A stretch of 64,000 nucleotides of DNA, taken from positions 1 through 64,000 of the IMG/VR virus record IMGVR_UViG_3300033978_000480, one strand, 5' to 3'. The notes under the pieces were generated by a model, which worked only from the letters and a program-made list of their open reading frames with translations, did no database searches and was not told where the DNA came from. This DNA comes from a virus. This document shows positions 1 through 7,159 of this stretch, in pieces. How positions within the stretch are numbered: position 1 is the first letter of the stretch; each line of letters begins with the position of its first letter. Both the position numbers and the translations under genes were made by a program.

Positions 1-30
1 ACACAATGTCAAGTTCCGTCGCAAATAAAC

Positions 31-240
31 GTGACGCTCACAGACGAGCAGCGAGAGTCATTGCGGGCGTCCTTGTCAGGCGGTGCAGGAGGCCCGCTGG
101 TTCATCCACCGCAGCCCGCGCTCACCGACGAGGAGCGTGAGGCGATACAGCGGCTGATTGAAGATTACGAACAAGACGGCGAGCCAGCGAGCGCAGTCTG
201 TGTTGCCACGCTGCGTACTTTATTAGAAAGGCTGAAATGA
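31..240 (+). CDS. Small LTDEER-motif protein (possibly 5'-truncated)
   Basis: About 69 residues from a GTG at 31. The reading frame stays open to base 1, so the true start may lie outside the window. The C-terminal half reads LTDEEREAIQRL and ends in LLERLK. This is an acidic, helical small-protein type often seen in phage genomes, and its function is unknown. The same pattern recurs in the gene at 694-906, so the two are probably paralogues. The stop overlaps the next ATG (ATGA), which implies translational coupling. Confidence 0.6.
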   Translation: MTLTDEQRESLRASLSGGAGGPLVHPPQPALTDEEREAIQRLIEDYEQDGEPASAVCVATLRTLLERLK

Positions 241-680
241 ATCCAATTCGAGAAAACACTATTCCGCTCAACGAGTGTCGCAACGGCTGGGTGTATAGAT
301 TGTCCAGTCGAAATCTTGGCTTTGGCGTTTTCGTGCAGGCCAGCAATGGTTTTATCGGCATCCGCGAGAAATTTAATCACAAATATCTATTCACTGAGTA
401 CCACCGTGATACGGGTGTGCCGTTTGGAACAGTGTGCCCCAAGGAAGAACTGGAACCTGCTCCACCCGGTTTAGTATTGAAAGAAAACGGCCCGCTTATT
501 AATGAGGAAAACGGTCGCGTCGTCGTGCTCGAAGCGGGAACGGAATATCCGTCACCGCGAACCTATCGGTACGCCGATACATCAGAGATCTGCGATCCGG
601 GTGAAATTGTGTGGTCGTGCAACCAACCGTTACACGACTATATGTTGTTAGTTGAAAACAAATATTGCAATAAAACATAA
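237..680 (+). CDS. Hypothetical protein
   Basis: 147 residues, starting at an ATG inside the upstream stop (ATGA). No signal peptide, membrane segment or recognised motif is visible. The composition is that of a soluble protein with several Cys (near 63, 117 and 128). It sits between two small LTDEER-motif genes, and I do not recognise its family. The tight coupling and strand agreement support it as a real gene. Confidence 0.6.
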   Translation: MNPIRENTIPLNECRNGWVYRLSSRNLGFGVFVQASNGFIGIREKFNHKYLFTEYHRDTGVPFGTVCPKEELEPAPPGLVLKENGPLINEENGRVVVLEAGTEYPSPRTYRYADTSEICDPGEIVWSCNQPLHDYMLLVENKYCNKT

Positions 681-693
681 AAGAGAAAACGAC

Positions 694-906
694 GTGAGGA
701 GCGACCCCAACGACTGCGACGAGACCGTCCTTTTGACCGCCGAGGTGCGGCGATTGCAGGCGATTATCGCCGCAAGTGATCCTGTACTCACCGACGAGGA
801 GCGGTTCGTCTTGCGAGAGGCGCGAGACTTTTACGCCGACGTTGACGATGTCAGGTGCAACGAAATAGCGGCGGTCATCGACGGGCTGCTGGAGCGCACA
901 AAATGA
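694..906 (+). CDS. Small LTDEER-motif protein
   Basis: About 70 residues. GTG at 694 is preferred because it follows the upstream stop at 680. An in-frame TTG at 652 would add 14 residues and overlap the previous gene. The protein has LTDEERFVLREA, then a short acidic helix, and ends in LLERTK, matching the layout of the protein at 31-240. This suggests a duplicated small gene. Function unknown. Its stop overlaps the next start as ATGA. Confidence 0.6.
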   Translation: MRSDPNDCDETVLLTAEVRRLQAIIAASDPVLTDEERFVLREARDFYADVDDVRCNEIAAVIDGLLERTK

Positions 907-1514
907 ACGCCGACATCCCGACGTTTCGCTGCTGGGTCAGACTTCCGCACATTTCTCGCCGTGACGGTGTTGAGGAAGCGTATGCCTTTGCAGTTCAAAG
1001 CGTTAAGGGGCGGGCGTTAGGATTTCATTGCATGCTCAAGTCAGGTGCGCATTATAGAAACGTGCCGATTCACGCGCTGTCTTTGTACCCCGAAGTTCCA
1101 GAGCGCCGGTTAGGCGATTTGCAACTTTGGGATTGTTTTTCAAGCAAACCAGTTGTCCATGTCTTTGATTACCTCTGCAACCATGAGTGCATCTGCTACT
1201 TGAGAAGCGGCGAACAGGCGGAAGGAACATACCAATTCACTGTAGATTGGCTGCCTGATTCGCGAGAGTCGCCCGGGTTTGTGCTGCGCCCGGAGCAAAA
1301 CAAATGCGCGCATATTATTGCCTTGGCAGATGGCAACATTTGCGCTCTGCCGACAAACCGGATCGCGTGGCGGGATGCGTATTTTATTGGCCGGAACCCA
1401 GACCCGAAGTCGGCAGGATATTTAGTGCAGGATCTTGTCTACCAAGCAGAAGATTCTCGCTGGGATTTCAGCGGAGACGACGGCGGGTATATGTATGAAC
1501 CAAAACAAATCTAA
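903..1514 (+). CDS. Hypothetical protein
   Basis: 203 residues. ATG at 903 is chosen because it overlaps the upstream stop as ATGA; an earlier in-frame ATG at 855 would overlap by 52 bases. It is a soluble protein with scattered Cys. The C-terminal third is rich in Asp and aromatics (SRWDFSGDDGGYMYEP). I do not recognise the family. It ends the first run of coupled genes and is followed by about 105 non-coding bases. Confidence 0.65.
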   Translation: MNADIPTFRCWVRLPHISRRDGVEEAYAFAVQSVKGRALGFHCMLKSGAHYRNVPIHALSLYPEVPERRLGDLQLWDCFSSKPVVHVFDYLCNHECICYLRSGEQAEGTYQFTVDWLPDSRESPGFVLRPEQNKCAHIIALADGNICALPTNRIAWRDAYFIGRNPDPKSAGYLVQDLVYQAEDSRWDFSGDDGGYMYEPKQI

Positions 1515-1572
1515 AAATTGCAACGCTCCGCGCGTTGTTGAATCGTTTGATAACGCAGACATTAAATAATGC

Positions 1573-1594
1573 TGTGTCCGGTATAAACGACACA
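1573..1594 (+). promoter_or_regulatory. Inverted repeat enclosing a TATAAA box
   Basis: TGTGTC and GACACA (6-base arms) flank a 10-base centre containing TATAAA, in the 105-base gap ahead of the gene at 1620. No convincing -35 box lies at the right distance, so promoter activity is uncertain. An operator or a leader hairpin is equally possible. The layout resembles the better-supported promoter at 20,022, where TATAAA also sits in the centre of an inverted repeat. Confidence 0.3.
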
Positions 1595-1619
1595 AACAAA
1601 CACAGGTGAAAGATTCCCT

Positions 1620-2705
1620 TTGAGTGTATTTGATTTTGTTGCGCATGTTCGGCGCTACAAGTTGCGCCCGTGGCGTGTAGCACGCGTTGGTCGACGAATG
1701 TCGCAGACGTTTGCGCAACAATTCGGGCTGCACTTAGATAGCATAAAAAGCTACAAAGTAGTTGTGGCGCGTACAAATGCTGTACGCAATAAATGGGCGA
1801 TGCGGTTGAAAGAACTGGCTTCGAGAAACCTATGGTTTCCGCATTCAAAAAACCTGAACCCGTATTCCGCCGATTTTGACCTTAAAAAATTTACGCTTAC
1901 GTTTCAGCGTTGTTTATTCTGCCGCCCGTCGTATTTGTATTTTTTCTGGAAGCGTACAAAAGTTTTTAGGCCGTGTAACCGATCGTACTTCTGTCCGTTT
2001 TGTTTTGCTCGCGTCAGTCAGGCGCAGTACGTTCACGTGCGCAAAAAAATACGGGCTATTGGCAATCAGAACTCCAGTACGCCACTTATTGCCACATGTC
2101 GCGTAACCAGTCGGTTTTTGCCGGCGCCTGACTTTGATCTGATATCTGGCTGCGACAACGATAAAGTCTCGGAGTACTCGCGGTTGTTATGGGGCGAGTT
2201 ACGGCGAGAGCGTGCCGCGTATCAAAAACTAGTTAAACAATTGAATCGAAAAACGCGCGGATCTATGTGGCGGCTAGTTGTAGTGCCGCAAGACACCGGC
2301 TGGATTATTGAGACGCGTCAATTTCTGTTGCATCAGCCAAAAATAAAGATGCCGTTTGTGCGACCCAAGAATGGCAAAGTGGTGTACCTGAAATCTATCA
2401 AAGCCGCTGTTTGCTATAACCAGTCCGACACAGAATTTTATTTTATGCTGGGGCAGTTCAATCGGTATCCAGTCGAGCTATTGACTGGCTACGCTGAATT
2501 GACCGCGGCATATCTGCGCGCCGTCGACGGGATGCACACTATTTCAGGTACCGGTATTTTTCGCCGGGCTGGGCGGTCGCTTGTTGAGCTTTTCAAAGCG
2601 AGGCACGAAACACATGGCGAAGGCGAGAAGAGGCAGAAAAACAACGTACGCCCAGTACCGGCGGAAAATGCTGCACGACGATCAGCCGTGGCGTCAGCGC
2701 CTTGA
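1620..2705 (+). CDS. Zinc-ribbon protein, possible replication- or DNA-binding protein
   Basis: 361 residues from a TTG with AGGTGAAAG upstream. The N-terminus is strongly basic. Cys98/Cys101 and Cys125/Cys128 form a CxxC...CxxC zinc ribbon (RCLFC and FCPFC), with an extra Cys119, followed by a basic helix (ARVSQAQYVHVRKK). Such ribbons are common in DNA-binding proteins and in some plasmid and phage replication initiators, but no HUH or other catalytic motif is clear. The last 92 bases overlap the next gene, and the basic tail could be an artefact of that overlap. The zinc ribbon is direct evidence; the DNA-related role is inference. Confidence 0.6.
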   Translation: MSVFDFVAHVRRYKLRPWRVARVGRRMSQTFAQQFGLHLDSIKSYKVVVARTNAVRNKWAMRLKELASRNLWFPHSKNLNPYSADFDLKKFTLTFQRCLFCRPSYLYFFWKRTKVFRPCNRSYFCPFCFARVSQAQYVHVRKKIRAIGNQNSSTPLIATCRVTSRFLPAPDFDLISGCDNDKVSEYSRLLWGELRRERAAYQKLVKQLNRKTRGSMWRLVVVPQDTGWIIETRQFLLHQPKIKMPFVRPKNGKVVYLKSIKAAVCYNQSDTEFYFMLGQFNRYPVELLTGYAELTAAYLRAVDGMHTISGTGIFRRAGRSLVELFKARHETHGEGEKRQKNNVRPVPAENAARRSAVASAP

Positions 2706-3801
2706 GTATGTTTGTGCGCAGCTTTTTAACAGCAGTACGTACTATTTTGCCCGCGGCATCGAATTAGACGTAACGCACGTTAAAAAAGTTTTAACTAGCG
2801 AGCGCAGCGTCACGGTTAAATTCTTAGCGCAGGTTTTAAGTCACACGGCTGTTCGAGCTGACTGGTTAATTTGGGGCAACGGCCCTATGCTGTACGCTGA
2901 GACTCCGGGCGTATTATCTGTTCCGGCAGATTTTCAAAGTCTGTACCCGGTTTTTAATACGCTTACTGCAACCATTCCACCGGTGCAAATTATGCCGCTA
3001 GCACCAATAGACACGCACACCGAGTTGTCAAAAAACCATGTTGCAGCAGCAAACGCTATTCACACCGCTCGTTGCGCGAATAGTCGCGTAATGTTGTTTG
3101 TTAGCGCGCCGGCCGTATACGCTGGCGCTGGTATTGTCGCTGCAGACATGTTGCGCAAAAAATACCTCACGTCTGTTTCAACAACCGGCACAGGTTTGCT
3201 GGCTGATATTGAAATGGCTCAAACGCCGCAGACAGTTGATTTGAATTACGTGGCGCGGTTAGCTGCAGGGCAGGGCGTTGGCTATGGCGAAGCTGTTGGC
3301 CGCTGGGCGTTCAATGCAAAAGATATCAAAACGCGCAGTTTGTTCTATACGGCGTATTCGCTTGGTGTGCCGGCTACGGCGCACGTAGAGATGGGCGAAC
3401 TACGCGCGCATACTGGACCGTCGGCCCGCGGCGCTGAGTTAGGCGCGGCTATCGGCGCCGCGAGCTATACCGACTTGCTGGTATTCACAGAACAAGTCCG
3501 GCAGCTGTGTGAAACAACAACCGGCGTGTTCATTTTTGTCGGCGACACTGGCCGCGGCTTGCAGTTGTTCTTGCAGGCTCGCGCAGCAGCTGCAGGAACC
3601 GCAAATGAGTTTATTGCAATTTTTATTGACAGCTACGTTCAACCTGAAACACAAGACTACGTTAAAAGTCAGGGAGGACAAAGCTACACACTGACTGGTA
3701 CATACCGGTCAAACTTGTCAAATCTTTTACGCGCATGCGACGCTATTTTTAGCGGAAAGAATCCACATGATGATCAAACAGCAATTATCGACAATTGTTA
3801 G
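2614..3801 (+). CDS. HTH / deoxyhypusine-synthase-like fusion protein
   Basis: 395 residues from ATG 2614, which follows AGGCACG. An in-frame TTG exists at 2581 and an ATG at 2668. Residues about 45-93 resemble the helix-turn-helix of phage CI-type repressors, ending in DWLIWGNGPM. Residues about 155-380 match the Rossmann-like fold of the deoxyhypusine synthase family: a hydrophobic strand then AGAGIVAADMLRKKY (170-184), STTGTGLLADIE (189-200), SLFYTAYSLGVPATAHVEMG (242-261), and a Gly/Ala-rich GPSARGAELGAA. The family binds NAD and normally transfers an aminobutyl group from spermidine to eIF5A; bacterial homologues may act on other substrates. The Lys-containing catalytic segment of the eukaryotic enzyme was not located, so activity is uncertain. 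A DHS-like gene joined to an HTH domain is unusual for a phage. It overlaps both neighbours. Confidence 0.65.
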   Translation: MAKARRGRKTTYAQYRRKMLHDDQPWRQRLEYVCAQLFNSSTYYFARGIELDVTHVKKVLTSERSVTVKFLAQVLSHTAVRADWLIWGNGPMLYAETPGVLSVPADFQSLYPVFNTLTATIPPVQIMPLAPIDTHTELSKNHVAAANAIHTARCANSRVMLFVSAPAVYAGAGIVAADMLRKKYLTSVSTTGTGLLADIEMAQTPQTVDLNYVARLAAGQGVGYGEAVGRWAFNAKDIKTRSLFYTAYSLGVPATAHVEMGELRAHTGPSARGAELGAAIGAASYTDLLVFTEQVRQLCETTTGVFIFVGDTGRGLQLFLQARAAAAGTANEFIAIFIDSYVQPETQDYVKSQGGQSYTLTGTYRSNLSNLLRACDAIFSGKNPHDDQTAIIDNC

Positions 3802-4912
3802 GAAGTTTTTGAATGATTTTGAAGGCGTAGATACAGCACACAAACTTGTCCTTGCCGCTTGTACGTTAGAGTTATTTCGGCAGGCGCAGACTCCAGAAAA
3901 ACGTGCGCCCTTTTTTCGGGCATTGTCTGAGTTTGCAAAAAATGCTCACGATGTAAATTGGGGCGCTGTTCCGTTTTCGTTTACAAAATACGCGCTGACA
4001 GACGGCCGCCGGGTTGCCGTGGAGTATGGCGCAGATCCCGAGCAGATCGACGACATCTTGATTGAGGCGTTAGCCGTATTTTCAGATTTAATCTGTGACG
4101 GCTTTGCAGATTCGGATGTAAAACCCGAAGCGCTTTTTGACGCCGTTATCGCTGAACTAACAGAAGCAAAAAAGACGCAGACGGTAAAGACAAAATTTAA
4201 TGCTCCCGAGATTCACGCAGAGCGTATGTTGTCGCGAGTATTTAAACCGGCTGAGTTCACAGACGACGTTGCAAAAAAGTCTGGCGCAAGCCTTGTGACC
4301 TTTCGAGACAGTCTCCCAAACGGCGATCCCGGCCCGTCTTTGCGCGGTATCGCGTTTGACAACGGAACGAACCAGTGGCTCGTCTTGCTTGAAACAGGCG
4401 AATTCGTGCGCCGGACGAAAGGCGACGAGTCAATTACGGCCACAAACACGGCTGAAGATTATGCGGCTGTTTGTCCGGCGTTGCTGTTGTTTGTTTACGT
4501 TGCCGCCAAAGAACTACATACGTGGGCGATACTAGACGACGCGCAGTATGACTTCATATCAAAACAAGCTGGCTTTGGGTCGCTCGTTAAACAGCACGCT
4601 GCTGTAGTGGCGCGGCAAGAAATGGTCGCGTCGCTTGAAAACGTTATTGACGCAGCGACCGAAGACGTTAATCTAGGCTTAACTGGTGCCACGGGGCCAC
4701 ACGGCGCGTCCGTTCGATTTGCGGTCCCCGAGACTGATTTCGTAATTGTGCTTGACGCTATGACGTCTACTACAGGCCCATACGTCGTTGCTCGACTTAT
4801 GCAGCATGAGCGTGTCTTAATGCGGTTGGAACACCCGCGGCAATTCTCTACGCGCGGTGTGTATTTGTTCCCGCTTGCCGGCCATGCTGTCTCCCTCACC
4901 GTAATTCACTAA
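3767..4912 (+). CDS. Hypothetical protein
   Basis: 381 residues from ATG 3767, preceded by GGAAAGAA and overlapping the end of the DHS-like gene by 35 bases. The N-terminal third looks helical. The C-terminal half alternates hydrophobic strands and ends in a short beta-rich segment. No catalytic motif or membrane segment was found. It is translationally coupled to the DHS-like gene, so a shared pathway is possible but unproven. Confidence 0.65.
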   Translation: MMIKQQLSTIVRKFLNDFEGVDTAHKLVLAACTLELFRQAQTPEKRAPFFRALSEFAKNAHDVNWGAVPFSFTKYALTDGRRVAVEYGADPEQIDDILIEALAVFSDLICDGFADSDVKPEALFDAVIAELTEAKKTQTVKTKFNAPEIHAERMLSRVFKPAEFTDDVAKKSGASLVTFRDSLPNGDPGPSLRGIAFDNGTNQWLVLLETGEFVRRTKGDESITATNTAEDYAAVCPALLLFVYVAAKELHTWAILDDAQYDFISKQAGFGSLVKQHAAVVARQEMVASLENVIDAATEDVNLGLTGATGPHGASVRFAVPETDFVIVLDAMTSTTGPYVVARLMQHERVLMRLEHPRQFSTRGVYLFPLAGHAVSLTVIH

Positions 4913-4920
4913 GGTATTAA

Positions 4921-5193
4921 ATGACTAACTTTGATTTTGGCGGATTTCTCAATGAAGAAAATCCCTACGTGCACGAAAACGAAGAGTCTGGTTTTGAAGA
5001 GTACTTAACCGTCAAGGCGTTGCTGTGTTTGAAATTTGGCGACGTTCGCGGCGGCGCTATTTATCGCATGCTGACGACGTATGCGAAGCGCGCCACGAAA
5101 GGCATGTCTGGAGAACCCGGTATTTTGTTTAACGGGGAAGGCGGTGAGTTCGTGAGCTTTAACGACAACGCTAGAACCGCTGACGACGAGTAA
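4921..5193 (+). CDS. Hypothetical acidic protein
   Basis: 90 residues, acidic at both ends, with a short basic helical centre (MLTTYAKRATKG). The start is preceded by AAGG at suitable spacing. I do not recognise it. It lies eight bases after the previous stop in the same run of genes. Confidence 0.6.
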   Translation: MTNFDFGGFLNEENPYVHENEESGFEEYLTVKALLCLKFGDVRGGAIYRMLTTYAKRATKGMSGEPGILFNGEGGEFVSFNDNARTADDE

Positions 5194-5234
5194 CTTGCAT
5201 ACCGGTCAAACAACACCGCAAGGAACGCGCATAA

Positions 5235-5828
5235 ATGTATTTGTTCTTCGACACGGAAACAGGTGGTCTAACGCCAGACCATAGCTTGCTGACGTTGTCT
5301 GCAATTGTGACCGACGACAAGTTTAATATCATTCCAACGTTAGGTTTTGATCCCGGCGTGTATGTGCGCGTGAAATACGCTAATTACGTCGTGCATCCAA
5401 AAGCCATGGAAGTCAACGGCATTAAACTAGCTGACAACGACGCAAACGGTTTTACCGTAGCGGAGACAAAAGAAATTTTTGTGTCGTTTATCAAAGAAGC
5501 TTTAGCGACAACTGGCTGCAGAAAATTAATCCCAGCTGGACATAATGTGCCGTTTGATACGCGGTTTGTCCAAGCGCATTTGCTGCCAGAGCGCGACTGG
5601 GGTCTGTACTTCACACATCCGGCTTTTGATACCTGCGCTATTGCGCGGTTGCTGACAGCGGCTAACGTCATTTCTGGCGGCTGCGGCTTGCCGAAGTTGT
5701 GTACCGCTTTTGACATTGATCCCGGAACAGCGCATAACGCCGAAAGTGATAACCTTGCGACCATAGAGCTGGCAAAAAAATTCACGGCTATCGTGCCGCC
5801 GTCATTAAAAAAACGTAGCGGGATGTAG
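5235..5828 (+). CDS. DnaQ-like 3'-5' exonuclease (DEDDh)
   Basis: 197 residues. Exo I is FFDTETGG (Asp6, Glu8), Exo II is HNVPFDTRF (Asp108) and Exo III is HNAESD (His167, Asp172). This completes the DEDDh signature of RNase T/DNA polymerase III epsilon-type nucleases, which remove 3'-terminal nucleotides with two metal ions. The length is that of a stand-alone exonuclease domain. The start is supported by AAGGAA upstream. It could proofread, process RNA ends or act in recombination. The phage polymerase has its own exonuclease motif, so a separate role is likely. Confidence 0.9.
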   Translation: MYLFFDTETGGLTPDHSLLTLSAIVTDDKFNIIPTLGFDPGVYVRVKYANYVVHPKAMEVNGIKLADNDANGFTVAETKEIFVSFIKEALATTGCRKLIPAGHNVPFDTRFVQAHLLPERDWGLYFTHPAFDTCAIARLLTAANVISGGCGLPKLCTAFDIDPGTAHNAESDNLATIELAKKFTAIVPPSLKKRSGM

Positions 5829-5832
5829 CGGT

Positions 5833-5903
5833 TGCCCGATGGTGTAACGGTAGCACAAGAGATTTTGGCTCTCTTAGTCTAGGTTCGAATCCTAGTCGGG
5901 CAT
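5833..5903 (+). tRNA. tRNA-Gln(UUG)
   Basis: A complete cloverleaf can be folded by eye: acceptor TGCCCGA/TCGGGCA, D stem GTGT/GCAC with AACGGTA loop, anticodon stem AGAGA/TCTCT, anticodon TTG, and T arm CTAGG-TTCGAAT-CCTAG. The anticodon reads CAA. The 3' CCA is not encoded; the bases after the acceptor are TTA, so the discriminator would be U. CCA addition would need a nucleotidyltransferase. It is the only tRNA seen in the window. Confidence 0.95.
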
Positions 5904-5943
5904 TACGGAGGCTGACGGTTGAGTTACGGTAAAGGAGTGCGGT

Positions 5944-6216
5944 GTGAGTGACTTTAATTGGTGGACAGCGTTGACGGTGTTTGTGGTCTACGTGTTTTTT
6001 GACATTCTGTACGCGCTGTACGTGATCTGCGTCAGCCGGCAGCAAGCACTAGCCGCGAGCGCTATCAGCGCTGTTTTGTATAGTCTGGGTGCGTACGGTG
6101 TCATGAACTATTTGCACAATCCTTGGTATTTGATTCCACTCGCTGTTGGTGCGTTCATTGGCACCTACATCGCTGTTCGATATATGGGGAATTTTAACTG
6201 CAACAAGGAGGTTTAA
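5944..6216 (+). CDS. Small membrane protein, three predicted TM segments
   Basis: 90 residues from a GTG with a strong AAAGGAG upstream. Hydrophobic stretches at about 8-30, 38-57 and 62-83 suggest three transmembrane helices, leaving a short polar C-tail. No lysis-type dual start or holin signature is obvious. It lies directly after the tRNA. It might be a holin or an inner-membrane host-interaction protein, but the sequence does not decide. Confidence 0.7.
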   Translation: MSDFNWWTALTVFVVYVFFDILYALYVICVSRQQALAASAISAVLYSLGAYGVMNYLHNPWYLIPLAVGAFIGTYIAVRYMGNFNCNKEV

Positions 6217-6217
6217 A

Positions 6218-6472
6218 ATGACTGGCGCTTTTTTGCGCGTTGAGCGCGACGGCAAGTTTGAAAATGTTGAAATTGAACACCTGACAGAAGCAGAACTGGA
6301 AGAAAAGTTTTTAACAAGATCGCCAGAAGAATTGGTGAGCTGGTTAAAACTGATGTGTTACGCACTGCAAAAGGTTGAGCCGCTGTTGGAGCAATTAGAG
6401 CGCGACGGTATTATTCAAAGTATGTCCAAAGAAGAATACGACAAGTTACAGCAGGAAGACGACCTGCGATAA
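6218..6472 (+). CDS. Hypothetical helical protein
   Basis: 84 residues. ATG 6218 is chosen because AAGGAGG lies just upstream; a longer in-frame ORF from 6146 would overlap the membrane protein. It is highly charged and helical (EIEHLTEAELEEKF) with a Glu/Asp-rich C-terminus. No family recognised. It may be a small regulatory or scaffolding protein. Confidence 0.75.
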   Translation: MTGAFLRVERDGKFENVEIEHLTEAELEEKFLTRSPEELVSWLKLMCYALQKVEPLLEQLERDGIIQSMSKEEYDKLQQEDDLR

Positions 6473-6505
6473 TACGCCGCAACCGAAACAACGAATCAAA
6501 CACAA

Positions 6506-7150
6506 ATGTTCGACCCAAATAAAATAACGCAGGTAGAGCTTGCGTTTATTGGCGCGTATGTTTCGGCTATGAAACGTGAATACGCTTTGCTGTATTCTGT
6601 TTTAGACTTGATGGATCCGCGCAACCTAGCAATTAAAGATGTAGTGTCCGCGGCTAAACTGGCGCTCGAACTGCAGACTATGCAAAAGTCGTTTGACGAG
6701 TCGTTGCACACAATAGGAACAAAGCACGGGTCTAAACTGAAATCTATGACAACTGCGCCATCAGCAGACGAGCTGGCGGATTTATTTACGTTGTCGTTTT
6801 TTAAACTAGTCTCGGCTACATCCAGCGGTAAAAAAGACGACGGCTGGTTTAGCGGTGAGCCGGGGGCTATGAAGAAGTTTTTTGCGGCGCTTCAAAACAT
6901 TGAAAATCAAAAATTACCGCAATTGCTTTCTCCGTATTTAGCGGCGGCATTCAAACTATTTGCGCATAACGCAAAGAAGTATCCTCTGAACGACAACCCG
7001 TTAAATCCTTGGATTGTAAATTTACCGCCGCAGACATTTAAGTTCAAAGGACACCTCCTGTACGAAAGCGATCAGGAGGAGTACGAGGAAGACGACGAAG
7101 ATGAAGACGATGATTATTACTACCAATTTGGCGAAGACGACGACAATTAA
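6506..7150 (+). CDS. Hypothetical protein with acidic tail
   Basis: 214 residues. The first 150 appear helical. The last 30 are almost entirely Asp, Glu and Tyr (EEDDEDEDDDYYYQ). Such acidic tails occur in ssDNA-binding or protein-docking proteins and in DNA mimics, but nothing else here identifies it. It lies just upstream of the sbcD/sbcC pair. Confidence 0.6.
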   Translation: MFDPNKITQVELAFIGAYVSAMKREYALLYSVLDLMDPRNLAIKDVVSAAKLALELQTMQKSFDESLHTIGTKHGSKLKSMTTAPSADELADLFTLSFFKLVSATSSGKKDDGWFSGEPGAMKKFFAALQNIENQKLPQLLSPYLAAAFKLFAHNAKKYPLNDNPLNPWIVNLPPQTFKFKGHLLYESDQEEYEEDDEDEDDDYYYQFGEDDDN

Positions 7151-7159
7151 GGTTTTCTT

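Noticed and set aside
1422-1848. Overlapping minus-strand ORFs (1422-1733 and 1468-1848)
   Set aside because: They cross the zinc-ribbon gene's start and the promoter-like gap, and lack ribosome sites. The + strand gene is better supported.
2614-3801. Reading the CI-like HTH as a lysogeny repressor
   Set aside because: The HTH is only a small N-terminal part of a DHS-like protein. No integrase, attachment site or divergent early promoter is visible, so lysogeny cannot be inferred.
5944-6216. Calling the three-TM protein a holin
   Set aside because: No endolysin or spanin gene is adjacent and no dual-start motif is present, so only a membrane protein is claimed.
6506-7150. Calling the acidic-tailed protein a DNA mimic or anti-restriction protein
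   Set aside because: Only the last 30 residues are acidic. The rest is neutral and helical, unlike typical DNA mimics.
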